Source: an uncultured Lachnospiraceae bacterium | GTDB lineage: Bacteria; Bacillota; Clostridia; Lachnospirales; Lachnospiraceae | Direction: 5' to 3' | Length of the DNA stretch: 6,269 nt | Assembly: GCA_902797015.1 (NCBI GenBank) | Contig: CADBRG010000142.1 | Span: forward strand, 1 to 6,269 | Part shown: positions 1 to 5,824 of the stretch, piece after piece | Position numbering within the stretch: position 1 is the stretch's first letter | Layout: every line of letters begins with the position of its first letter | Notes under the pieces: model-generated | The model's database searches: none | The model's input: only the letters and a program-made list of their open reading frames with translations | Told to the model about the DNA's origin: nothing | Position numbers and translations under genes: made by a program

Positions 1-646
1 CCTCATCCCGGAACCAGGCAGACAGCTGTTCAAATGTCAGAACCGCATCGATTGCACGCTCCGAATGCTCCGCTTCATCCTTTCTGGACACACAGGGGCC
101 GATAAAAACCGTCTTTGCCTCGGGGATGCGCTTTTTGATGTCCTGACCATGTGCACGCTGCGGTGAAATGACATCTGCCAGATACGGAACCAGCTTTGGA
201 AAATATCTGCGGATCAGGATGTTGACAGAATGGCAGGCAGACGAGATCAGAACATCTCTGTCCTCTTCCTGCAGGATCCTGTCGTATTCACGCTTCACAA
301 TGGTCGCGCCGATCCCAGTCTCTTCTACGTCTGCAAATCCCAGTTTTTTCAATGCTTCCCGCATGCGTTCAATGCCTACGCCTTCATAATTGGCAATATA
401 AGACGGGTCCAGGCTTGCGATCACAGGTGCACCGCTCTGGATCATCACGACCACATTGCTTCTCTCATCTTTGATCTGCTTTGCATTCTGCGGACAGACA
501 ACAGCACATTGTCCGCAATAAATGCATTCGTCATGTATGATATGCGCCTGATCCCCGGAAAAACGGATTGCTTTAACCGGACAGTGTCTGATGCACTTAT
601 AGCAGTTTTTGCAATTTGATTTCTTCAGTGTTAAACACCCTGACAT
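1..646 (-). CDS. Ferredoxin / [FeFe]-hydrogenase-like protein (group D-like, putative sensory type), 5' part, runs off left edge
   Basis: The reading frame is open from an ATG at 644-646 to the left edge, giving 215 complete residues and no stop. The start is supported by GGAGGG (complement of 655-660), 8 nt upstream. Residues 12-23 and 41-52 are two classic [4Fe-4S] motifs (CxxCxxCxxxCP: C12, C15, C18, C22 and C41, C44, C47, C51). After them comes a hydrogenase large-subunit-like domain. SSACHSV (135-141, C138) sits where the H-cluster L1 motif occurs, and GPCVSRKDEA (183-192, C185) matches L2; SPQRAHG (161-167) lies between. From family knowledge, the SAC form of L1 and the GPCxxKKDEA form of L2 fit the so-called group D / sensory hydrogenases, not the catalytic TSCCP type. 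The role is therefore probably cytoplasmic redox or H2 sensing, which is inference. The L3 motif and the C-terminus lie outside the window. It is divergent from trp and probably unrelated to it. H139 replaces the proline I would expect after SAC. Confidence 0.85.
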   Translation of the reverse strand, partial: MSGCLTLKKSNCKNCYKCIRHCPVKAIRFSGDQAHIIHDECIYCGQCAVVCPQNAKQIKDERSNVVVMIQSGAPVIASLDPSYIANYEGVGIERMREALKKLGFADVEETGIGATIVKREYDRILQEEDRDVLISSACHSVNILIRRYFPKLVPYLADVISPQRAHGQDIKKRIPEAKTVFIGPCVSRKDEAEHSERAIDAVLTFEQLSAWFRDE

Positions 647-681
647 ATCGGAAACCCTCCCCTTTATTTTGTAATCCCATC

Positions 682-695
682 TATCAAAAATGATA
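682..695. promoter_or_regulatory. Short inverted repeat in divergent intergenic region, possible operator
   Basis: TATCA, four A residues, then TGATA forms a 5-bp inverted repeat between the two divergent starts. It lies about 11 bp upstream of the trp -35 box and about 35 bp upstream of the hydrogenase-like start. A repressor or activator site is possible. The arms are short and AT-rich, so a chance occurrence is also plausible. No convincing minus-strand promoter could be picked out in 661-760. Confidence 0.2.
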
Positions 696-706
696 ACACA
701 AAACAC

Positions 707-735
707 TTGACACTGCTATTCTCACATGGTACTAT
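707..735 (+). promoter_or_regulatory. Vegetative (sigma-A type) promoter of the trp operon
   Basis: A consensus -35 box TTGACA (707-712) and a -10 box TACTAT (730-735, four of six consensus bases) are separated by exactly 17 bp. Transcription would begin around 742-744, about a dozen bases before the T-box Stem I begins. This is the expected position for a T-box-controlled operon. No other strong promoter is seen before trpE. Confidence 0.85.
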
Positions 736-841
736 CACTCCATAATTTCATCTGCTAAACCGTTGAAGCGGAGATAACGGCAGTTATGCCTTCACAGAGA
801 GTCCGGGATGGTGGAATCCGGGCAGGAAACAGATTGTCAAA

Positions 842-844
842 TGG
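842..844 (+). promoter_or_regulatory. T-box specifier codon TGG (Trp)
   Basis: In AAATGGACCGCTGAG the TGG triplet occupies the standard specifier position: preceded by A residues, followed by ACC and the CTGAG of the kink-turn strand. It would pair with the CCA anticodon of tRNA-Trp. A nearby TTCCACTGAG at 870-879 could suggest a TTC (Phe) specifier. However, it lacks the facing AGATAA loop strand, and the TGGC bulge does not match the ACCA end expected of tRNA-Phe. Confidence 0.88.
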
Positions 845-992
845 ACCGCTGAGGGTGCGGAACAAAGGGTTCCACTGAGTATTCCGCAACGTGAAGGCAT
901 ACGTTAGTTGCCGAGGATATGATGGTATCCTTACAAAGTGCGCGAGTAATCGCGAAAGCAGGGTGGCACCGCGGGTTCTATTAGTCGATTCG

Positions 993-1030
993 TCCCTGGC
1001 AGAAGCATTATGCTTCTGCCAGGGATTTTT
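993..1030 (+). terminator. Intrinsic terminator of the trp T-box leader
   Basis: A perfect 15-bp hairpin has arms 993-1007 and 1011-1025 with a TTA loop, followed directly by five T residues (1026-1030). Its 5' arm begins with the CCCT (994-997) that the antiterminator needs for pairing with AGGG (960-963), so the two structures are mutually exclusive. With charged tRNA-Trp the hairpin should end transcription about 265 nt before trpE. Confidence 0.95.
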
Positions 1031-1214
1031 GTATGTATAAGCGGTTGTGGCTCGACTGGGAATAGAGTGCTTGCACTCATATTCACAGGCATGGCACAAC
1101 GCAACAAGAATGAGCAATAAAGGGATGCGATGCATCGCGAGCAGCCCGAGTTGCGAATTCTTGTAGTGCTGCGAGAGTGCAAAGCACGGAGCAGCACGTA
1201 AGCTTATACATACA
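1030..1214. repeat. 185-bp element with 13-bp terminal inverted repeats and three internal hairpins (MITE-like or structured RNA)
   Basis: TGTATGTATAAGC (1030-1042) and GCTTATACATACA (1202-1214) are perfect 13-bp inverted repeats. The space between them is filled by three hairpins. Arm 1 is 1041-1102: GTTGTG 1044-1049 with CACAAC 1095-1100, GAATA 1060-1064 with TATTC 1080-1084, and GAGTG 1065-1069 with CACTC 1074-1078. Arm 2 is 1104-1164: ACAAGAAT with ATTCTTGT, GCAA with TTGC, GGG with CCC, and a GCGATGCATCGC palindrome at the tip. Arm 3 is 1166-1197: GTGCTGC with GCAGCAC, and GTGC with GCAC. No credible ORF or ribosome binding site is present, and no clear target-site duplication flanks it. 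A non-autonomous mobile repeat inserted just after the terminator is the likeliest reading. A structured leader RNA is the alternative. Its identity as a dispersed repeat is inference from architecture alone. Confidence 0.6.
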
Positions 1215-1280
1215 TTAAATACACCAAGCACCACCAATCTTTTACATCATGGTTTTGCAGATCAGTTACTTATTTTGACA

Positions 1281-1289
1281 GGAAAGGAG
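1281..1289 (+). promoter_or_regulatory. Ribosome binding site that fixes the trpE start
   Basis: GGAAAGGAG ends 6 nt before the ATG at 1296. A longer in-frame reading from TTG at 1275 would place this Shine-Dalgarno sequence inside the coding region and has no ribosome binding site of its own, so the ATG at 1296 is chosen. Bases 1215-1280 upstream show no other recognisable signal. Confidence 0.85.
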
Positions 1290-1295
1290 CACCAC

Positions 1296-2762
1296 ATGAA
1301 CTACCAACCTTCCTTAGAAAAAGTCAGACAGATTGCTGCATCCGGAGACTACAAAGTTCTCCCGGTAAGCTGTGAGATCCTGTCTGATGACTGCACACCG
1401 ATCCAGGCTTTGAAAAAGCTCAAAAATGTTTCTTCTCATTGTTATTTACTTGAATCTGTAGCTGAAAAAGAAACCTGGGGACGCTACACATTTTTAGGTT
1501 TTGATCCGAAACGCGAGATTACCTGCTCTGCAGGCATCCTTCGCGACGGAGATGTGGAATTACGCACGGATGATCCGTCTGGCTATATCCGGCAGATCCT
1601 GACAGACTTTAAAAGTCCGCGTTTTCCCTGGCTGCCTTCTTTTACCGGCGGACTGGTCGGTTATTTCTCCTATGACTATCTCGGATACAGCGAACCTGCT
1701 GTCCGCAGAGAGGTCGAGGATACCGAGCATTTTAAAGATGTCGACGTCATGCTGTTCGACAAGGTCATCGCGTTTGACCACTTCCGCCAGAAAATCGTCC
1801 TCATCGTGAACATGCGTCTGGACGAGCCCGAAAAAGAATATGAAAAAGCAATCGAAGAACTGAAAAAACTGCGCGAGCTGCTTCGATGCGGCGAGCAGGT
1901 CAAAGAAGTCGCCGGCCGACTGCAGGGCGAAGTCACGCCGTTGTTTGACCGGGAAACTTATTGCTCCATGGTCGAGCAGGCAAAGCATTACATCCGGGAA
2001 GGCGACATCTTCCAGATCGTTCTTTCAAACCGCCTGAGTGCTCCTTTTGAAGGAAGTCTTCTGGATACTTACCGGATCTTAAGGACAAAAAACCCGTCTC
2101 CGTATATGTTTTATTTTTCAGGCACAGACATGGAGGTTGCGGGTGCATCACCTGAGACACTCGTCAAACTCGAAGACGGCGTCCTTCACACCTTCCCATT
2201 GGCCGGCACACGTCCGCGCGGAAAAACGCTTGAAGAAGATGCCAGACTGCGTAGAGAGCTTCTTGCCGATGAAAAGGAACTGGCAGAGCATAACATGCTG
2301 GTCGATCTTGGACGAAATGACCTTGGCAAGATCAGCCGCTTCGGCAGTGTAAAAGTCGAAAAATACCATTCCATCGAACGGTTTTCCCATGTCATGCACA
2401 TCGGTTCTACCGTTCGTGGCGAGATCCGCGATGATTTTGATGCACTCGATGCCATCGAGGCGGTCCTTCCGGCAGGTACCCTTTCCGGTGCGCCGAAGAT
2501 CCGTGCCTGCCAGCTGATCGCAGAGCTGGAAAACAATAAGCGCGGCATTTACGGCGGCGCGATCGGATACATCGACTTTACCGGAAACATGGATACCTGC
2601 ATCGCGATCCGTATCGCTTATAAGAAGAATGATAAAGTTTTTATCCGCAGCGGTGCCGGCATTGTCGCCGACTCCGTACCGGAAAAAGAATTCCAGGAAT
2701 GCATCAACAAGGCACAGGCAGTGGTCGATGCCCTGAAAACCGCAGGGGAGGTGGAAGAATGA
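1296..2762 (+). CDS. trpE: Anthranilate synthase component I (TrpE)
   Basis: This cytoplasmic enzyme makes anthranilate from chorismate, using ammonia delivered by TrpG. It is the first committed step to tryptophan. The product is 488 residues, a normal length. The N-terminal domain has LLES (51-54) and GRYTFLG (62-68), part of the tryptophan feedback pocket, and FTGGLVGYFSYD (116-127). The chorismate-binding domain shows NPSPYM (266-271, also feedback-related), AGTRPRG (303-309), DLGRNDLG (337-344), HVMHIGSTVRGE (365-376), LPAGTLSGAPKIRA (391-404) and GAGIVADSVPEKE (453-465). Alanine at 303 (PLAGT), where the PabB family typically has lysine (PIKGT), argues for TrpE over aminodeoxychorismate synthase. 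The stop overlaps the trpG start (ATGA, 2759-2762). It is first in the T-box-controlled operon. The intact feedback motifs suggest enzyme-level inhibition by tryptophan as well. Confidence 0.97.
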   Translation: MNYQPSLEKVRQIAASGDYKVLPVSCEILSDDCTPIQALKKLKNVSSHCYLLESVAEKETWGRYTFLGFDPKREITCSAGILRDGDVELRTDDPSGYIRQILTDFKSPRFPWLPSFTGGLVGYFSYDYLGYSEPAVRREVEDTEHFKDVDVMLFDKVIAFDHFRQKIVLIVNMRLDEPEKEYEKAIEELKKLRELLRCGEQVKEVAGRLQGEVTPLFDRETYCSMVEQAKHYIREGDIFQIVLSNRLSAPFEGSLLDTYRILRTKNPSPYMFYFSGTDMEVAGASPETLVKLEDGVLHTFPLAGTRPRGKTLEEDARLRRELLADEKELAEHNMLVDLGRNDLGKISRFGSVKVEKYHSIERFSHVMHIGSTVRGEIRDDFDALDAIEAVLPAGTLSGAPKIRACQLIAELENNKRGIYGGAIGYIDFTGNMDTCIAIRIAYKKNDKVFIRSGAGIVADSVPEKEFQECINKAQAVVDALKTAGEVEE

Positions 2763-3358
2763 TTCTCTTAATTGATAATTATGACAGTTTTTCCTATAAC
2801 CTTTATCAGCTGGCCGGCGAGATCAATCCGGATCTTAAAGTAATCCGAAACGATGAACTGACCATCGATGAGATCCGGGAACTCGCACCGGAAAAGATCA
2901 TCCTCTCTCCCGGTCCCGGCCGCCCCGAACAGGCCGGCATCATCATTGATGTCGTCAAAGAACTCGGCCCGACGATTCCGATCCTTGGCGTATGCCTCGG
3001 ACATCAGGCAATCTGCGCAGCCTATGGTGGGAACATCACATATGCCAAACAGCTGATGCACGGTAAGCAGTCTGTTGTGCGGTTTGATCCGTCCTGCCCA
3101 ATCTTTCAGAAAATCCCTAACTCTGCGGCTGTCGGAAGATATCATTCTCTCGCGGCAGAGGCGGAAACACTTCCCGAAGTCCTGAAGGTCACTGCCAAAA
3201 CACCCGACAGCGAGATCATGGCCGTACAGCACCGTGCATATCCCGTATTCGGGATCCAGTTTCATCCGGAATCCATCCTGACACCGGACGGCAAGCGGAT
3301 CCTGGCAAATTTCCTGAAATCAAGTACCAACGATCTGAAGGGAGAGACAAATGATTAA
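2759..3358 (+). CDS. trpG: Anthranilate synthase component II, glutamine amidotransferase (TrpG)
   Basis: This subunit hydrolyses glutamine and channels ammonia to TrpE. It is a 199-residue stand-alone class I glutamine amidotransferase domain, not fused to TrpE or TrpD. Visible motifs are the N-terminal LLIDNYDSFSYNL (3-15), SPGPGRPEQAG (50-60), the nucleophile elbow GVCLGHQ (77-83, C79), HGKQS (101-105), RYHSL (127-131) and the rest of the triad in FHPES (168-172, H169 and E171). The ATG at 2759 is preferred over an upstream in-frame ATG at 2699. It follows a strong GGGGAGGTGG at 2745-2754, overlaps the trpE stop by 4 nt, and starts exactly at the conserved MILLIDNYDSF. The same family includes PabA, and a TrpG in this position may serve folate synthesis too; that is inference. 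Confidence 0.96.
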   Translation: MILLIDNYDSFSYNLYQLAGEINPDLKVIRNDELTIDEIRELAPEKIILSPGPGRPEQAGIIIDVVKELGPTIPILGVCLGHQAICAAYGGNITYAKQLMHGKQSVVRFDPSCPIFQKIPNSAAVGRYHSLAAEAETLPEVLKVTAKTPDSEIMAVQHRAYPVFGIQFHPESILTPDGKRILANFLKSSTNDLKGETND

Positions 3359-4379
3359 AGAAGCCATTATTAAGATTGTAAATAAGGGCGATCTGACCTT
3401 CCAGGAAGCTTATACTGTCATGAACGAGATCATGAGTGGTCAGACGACCCCCACGCAAAACGCAGCTTTTCTCTCCGCGCTTTCTACAAAAAGTGCCCGC
3501 GCGGAAACAACGGAAGAAATCGCCGGCTGTGCTGCCGCCATGCGAGAGCATGCCCAGAAAGCTGACCTTGGAAGCGGTCTGTTTGAGATCGTCGGGACCG
3601 GCGGTGACAATGCGCAGAGCTTTAACATTTCCACCGTATCCGCGATCGTTGCCGCAGCCGGCGGGATGAAGGTCGCAAAACACGGCAACCGCGCCGCGTC
3701 TTCCAAATGCGGAACAGCCGACTGCCTGGAGGCACTCGGTGTCAACATTGAGCAAAGCCCTGCGCTCTGTCAGAAGCTGTTAGATACTGCAGGCATGTGC
3801 TTCTTCTTTGCACAAAAGTACCATACCTCCATGAAATATGTCGGATCCATCCGAAAGGAGCTCGGCTTCCGTACGGTATTTAACATCCTCGGCCCGCTGA
3901 CGAACCCGGGCAGTCCAGACATGCAATTACTGGGCGTTTACGACGAATACCTCGTCATCCCGCTCGCACAGGTTCTGATCAGCCTCGGCTTAAAACGCGG
4001 CATGGTCGTATACGGGCAGGACAAACTCGACGAGATTTCCTTAAGCGCACCGACGACTGTCTGCGAATTCCGCGACGGATGGTACAAGTCCTATGTCATC
4101 AAACCGGAAGATTTCGGTCTGAACCGCTGTGAAAAAAGCGATCTGACAGGCGGAACACCGGCAGAAAACGCACAGATCGTCCGTGATATCTTAAGCGGAC
4201 AGAAAGGCCCAAAACGGGATGCGGTTTTGTTAAACGCAGGTGCTTCTCTTCTGATCGGCGAAAAAGCCAATTCACTTGCCGAAGGCATTGCACTGGCAGC
4301 TGACCTGATCGATTCCGGCAAGGCCATGCAGACACTTGATACTATGATCGCAGTCAGCAATACCCCGCTGTCTGAATAA
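3351..4379 (+). CDS. trpD: Anthranilate phosphoribosyltransferase (TrpD)
   Basis: It transfers the phosphoribosyl group of PRPP to anthranilate, giving N-(5'-phosphoribosyl)-anthranilate. The 342-residue length is standard for the monofunctional enzyme. The PRPP loop GTGGD (82-86) is followed by FNIST (91-95). KHGNRAASSKCGTADCLEALG (110-130) is the signature anthranilate/PRPP-binding region. MKYVGSIRKELGFRTVFN (161-178) and GPLTNP (181-186) follow, and the metal-binding DE pair is D227-E228 in LDEISLSAPT. Together these separate it from the related nucleoside phosphorylases. The ATG at 3351 lies inside the end of trpG (8-nt overlap), with AAGGGAG at 3338-3344 as ribosome binding site, suggesting coupled translation. 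No motif is missing. Confidence 0.97.
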   Translation: MIKEAIIKIVNKGDLTFQEAYTVMNEIMSGQTTPTQNAAFLSALSTKSARAETTEEIAGCAAAMREHAQKADLGSGLFEIVGTGGDNAQSFNISTVSAIVAAAGGMKVAKHGNRAASSKCGTADCLEALGVNIEQSPALCQKLLDTAGMCFFFAQKYHTSMKYVGSIRKELGFRTVFNILGPLTNPGSPDMQLLGVYDEYLVIPLAQVLISLGLKRGMVVYGQDKLDEISLSAPTTVCEFRDGWYKSYVIKPEDFGLNRCEKSDLTGGTPAENAQIVRDILSGQKGPKRDAVLLNAGASLLIGEKANSLAEGIALAADLIDSGKAMQTLDTMIAVSNTPLSE

Positions 4380-4394
4380 AACGGAGGTGACCTT

Positions 4395-5189
4395 ATGAAT
4401 ATTTTAGACCAGCTTGCTGCGCACGCAGTCGAACGTGTCAAAGCAGCGAAGCAGATCACCCCGGCTGAAACCGTAAAAAACCTCGCGCTGGAACAGCCAA
4501 AAGGATCCTTTTCCTTTGAAAAAGCCCTTCGGACAGACGACATCGCATTTATCTGCGAATGCAAAAAGGCTTCTCCCTCAAAAGGATTGATTGCTGAGCA
4601 TTTCCCGTATCTGGATATTGCAAAAGCTTATGAAGCTGCAGGCGCAGATGCCATCTCCGTCCTGACTGAACCGAAATGGTTTCTTGGCAGTGAAGTTTAT
4701 CTGCAGGAAATCGCCAAAGAAGTCTCCATTCCCTGTCTGCGCAAGGACTTTACCGTTGATGAATACATGATCTATGAGGCGAAGCTTCTCGGTGCTTCTG
4801 CAGTCCTCTTGATCTGTGCCATTCTTTCAGAAGAACAGATCAAACAATACCTCGCCATTTGCGACAGACTCGGGCTTTCCGCACTTGTCGAAGCACATGA
4901 CGCAGCTGAGGTACAAACCGCGATCCGGAGTGGTGCCCGCATCATCGGCGTAAACAACCGCAATCTGAAAGATTTTTCCGTGGACACCGAGAACAGCAAA
5001 CGGCTGCGGGAGATGATCCCCGCTGACATCCTGTTCGTATCGGAAAGTGGGATTGCCGGTCCAAAAGACGTCCAGACCCTTCGTGCGATCGGTGTCGATG
5101 CCGTTCTCGTCGGCGAAACGCTGATGCGTGCCGAAGACAAGACAGCCATGCTGAACCACCTGCGCGGGAAACAGGAGGATCGGGAATGA
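4395..5189 (+). CDS. trpC: Indole-3-glycerol phosphate synthase (TrpC)
   Basis: It closes the indole ring from 1-(2-carboxyphenylamino)-1-deoxyribulose 5-phosphate, with loss of CO2 and water. It is a 264-residue single-domain TIM barrel, not fused to TrpF as in enteric bacteria. Residues matching the known active site are E55 and K57 (CECKKASPSKG), K117 (LRKDF), E166 (LVEAHD), N187 (GVNNRNL) and E217-S218 (SESGI). The phosphate-binding end is VLVGETLM (237-244). This is the only operon gene not overlapping its upstream neighbour. It sits 15 nt after trpD and has the strongest Shine-Dalgarno of the set, GGAGGTGA at 4383-4390. It can therefore probably start translation on its own. The TGA stop overlaps the trpF start (ATGA). 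Confidence 0.97.
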   Translation: MNILDQLAAHAVERVKAAKQITPAETVKNLALEQPKGSFSFEKALRTDDIAFICECKKASPSKGLIAEHFPYLDIAKAYEAAGADAISVLTEPKWFLGSEVYLQEIAKEVSIPCLRKDFTVDEYMIYEAKLLGASAVLLICAILSEEQIKQYLAICDRLGLSALVEAHDAAEVQTAIRSGARIIGVNNRNLKDFSVDTENSKRLREMIPADILFVSESGIAGPKDVQTLRAIGVDAVLVGETLMRAEDKTAMLNHLRGKQEDRE

Positions 5190-5824
5190 ACGGTGCAGCC
5201 ACAAAGATCAAATTCTGCGGACTGACAAGAGAATGCGACATCCTTGCCGCAAATGAACTCCTGCCGGATTACATCGGTTTTGTCTTTGCCAAAAAGAGCC
5301 GCCGATACGTATCACCGGATCGGGCAGAAAAACTAAAGGCAGGTCTTGATCCGCACATACAGGCAGTGGGTGTGTTTGTCAATGAATCTCCGGAAACCAT
5401 TGCAGATCTTCTGCAGTCCGGGATCATCGATATCGCGCAGCTGCACGGGCAGGAGGATGACGCCTACATCAACCGTCTTCGATCTCTGACCAACCACCCG
5501 CTGATTCAGGCATTCCGCATCGATCATAAAGAAGATGTGACACGTGCAATAGAAAGCAGCGCCGACTATATCCTACTTGATTCCGGAGAAGGCGGAACAG
5601 GAACCGTGTTTGACTGGTCCCTGTTAAAAGAAATCAACCGCCCGTATTTTTTAGCTGGCGGACTGCATGCCGGAAACGTGGCAGATGCGATCACAAATCT
5701 AAATCTCTTTGCAGTTGACGTCAGCTCCGGCATTGAAACAGATCAGCACAAAGACGTTCAGAAAATGACCTCTTTTATCGCTGCCGTACGCAGCACAGAA
5801 ATCAGAAAGGAATCAACACTATGA
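5186..5824 (+). CDS. trpF: Phosphoribosylanthranilate isomerase (TrpF)
   Basis: It catalyses the Amadori rearrangement of phosphoribosylanthranilate to the substrate of TrpC. The 212 residues form a small TIM barrel of usual size. Visible are KFCGLTR (9-15) with catalytic C11, DYIGFVFAKKSRRYV (28-42), GVFVNE (62-67), AQLHGQE (84-90), DSGEGGTG (132-139) with FDW (142-144), LAGGL (156-160), and AVDVSSGIE (176-184) with catalytic D178. The ATG at 5186 is chosen because AGGAGG (5173-5178) lies 7 nt upstream and the start overlaps the trpC stop. The C-terminal tail after residue 203 is charged and not conserved. The stop overlaps the trpB start. Confidence 0.96.
   Translation: MNGAATKIKFCGLTRECDILAANELLPDYIGFVFAKKSRRYVSPDRAEKLKAGLDPHIQAVGVFVNESPETIADLLQSGIIDIAQLHGQEDDAYINRLRSLTNHPLIQAFRIDHKEDVTRAIESSADYILLDSGEGGTGTVFDWSLLKEINRPYFLAGGLHAGNVADAITNLNLFAVDVSSGIETDQHKDVQKMTSFIAAVRSTEIRKESTL

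Larger units (their letters stand above)
743..1030 (+). promoter_or_regulatory. T-box riboswitch leader responding to tRNA-Trp
   Basis: This leader senses uncharged tRNA and controls termination ahead of trpE. Stem I starts near 760 with the kink-turn-like GTTGAAG and the specifier-loop strand AGATAA (5' side). The apical part is CCGG (803-806) pairing with CCGG (818-821) around a GGTGGAA-type loop. The 3' side carries AAATGGACC, giving specifier codon TGG (842-844). TGCGGAA (856-862) pairs with TTCCGCA (882-888), probably Stem II. AGGATA (914-919) pairs with TATCCT (926-931), probably Stem III, and a CGCG hairpin follows (941-954). The T-box sequence AGGGTGGCACCGCGG is at 960-974. AGGG (960-963) can pair with CCCT (994-997) and GCG (971-973) with CGT (991-993), leaving a TGGCACC bulge. 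This is the classic antiterminator. TGGC in the bulge is complementary to GCCA, the acceptor end expected of bacterial tRNA-Trp with discriminator G73. Specifier, bulge and operon content all agree on tryptophan. The exact 5' end is inferred from the promoter. Confidence 0.95.

Noticed and set aside
230..619. Plus-strand reading frame of 129 codons at the left end
   Set aside because: It is the shadow of the minus-strand ferredoxin/hydrogenase-like gene, whose paired CxxCxxCxxxCP motifs and ribosome binding site leave no doubt about the coding strand.
870..879. TTCCACTGAG as an alternative T-box specifier (TTC, Phe)
   Set aside because: It lacks the facing AGATAA loop strand, and the antiterminator bulge TGGC fits a GCCA tRNA end, not the ACCA expected of tRNA-Phe. 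The gene content is trp.
1030..1214. CRISPR array or tandem repeat
   Set aside because: The repeats here are inverted and nested, with no regularly spaced direct repeats or spacers.
755..1237. Minus-strand reading frames of 160 and 88 codons opposite the T-box leader and the inverted-repeat element
   Set aside because: They cross the T-box, the terminator and the hairpin element, lack a ribosome binding site and resemble no protein family. The plus-strand RNA structure fully explains 755-1030.
1275..1280. TTGACA just before trpE as a -35 box of a second promoter
   Set aside because: No acceptable -10 hexamer lies 16-18 bp downstream, and the site would start transcription inside trpE. TTTACA at 1241 with TACTTA at 1267 has a 20-bp spacer, which is too long.
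1275..1295. TTG at 1275 as an earlier trpE start
   Set aside because: It would place the Shine-Dalgarno GGAAAGGAG within the coding region, and nothing upstream of it looks like a ribosome binding site. The ATG at 1296 is well spaced.
3216..3755. Minus-strand reading frame of 179 codons across trpG/trpD
   Set aside because: It lies opposite strongly conserved TrpG and TrpD coding sequence, has no ribosome binding site and resembles no family. It is an antisense shadow.
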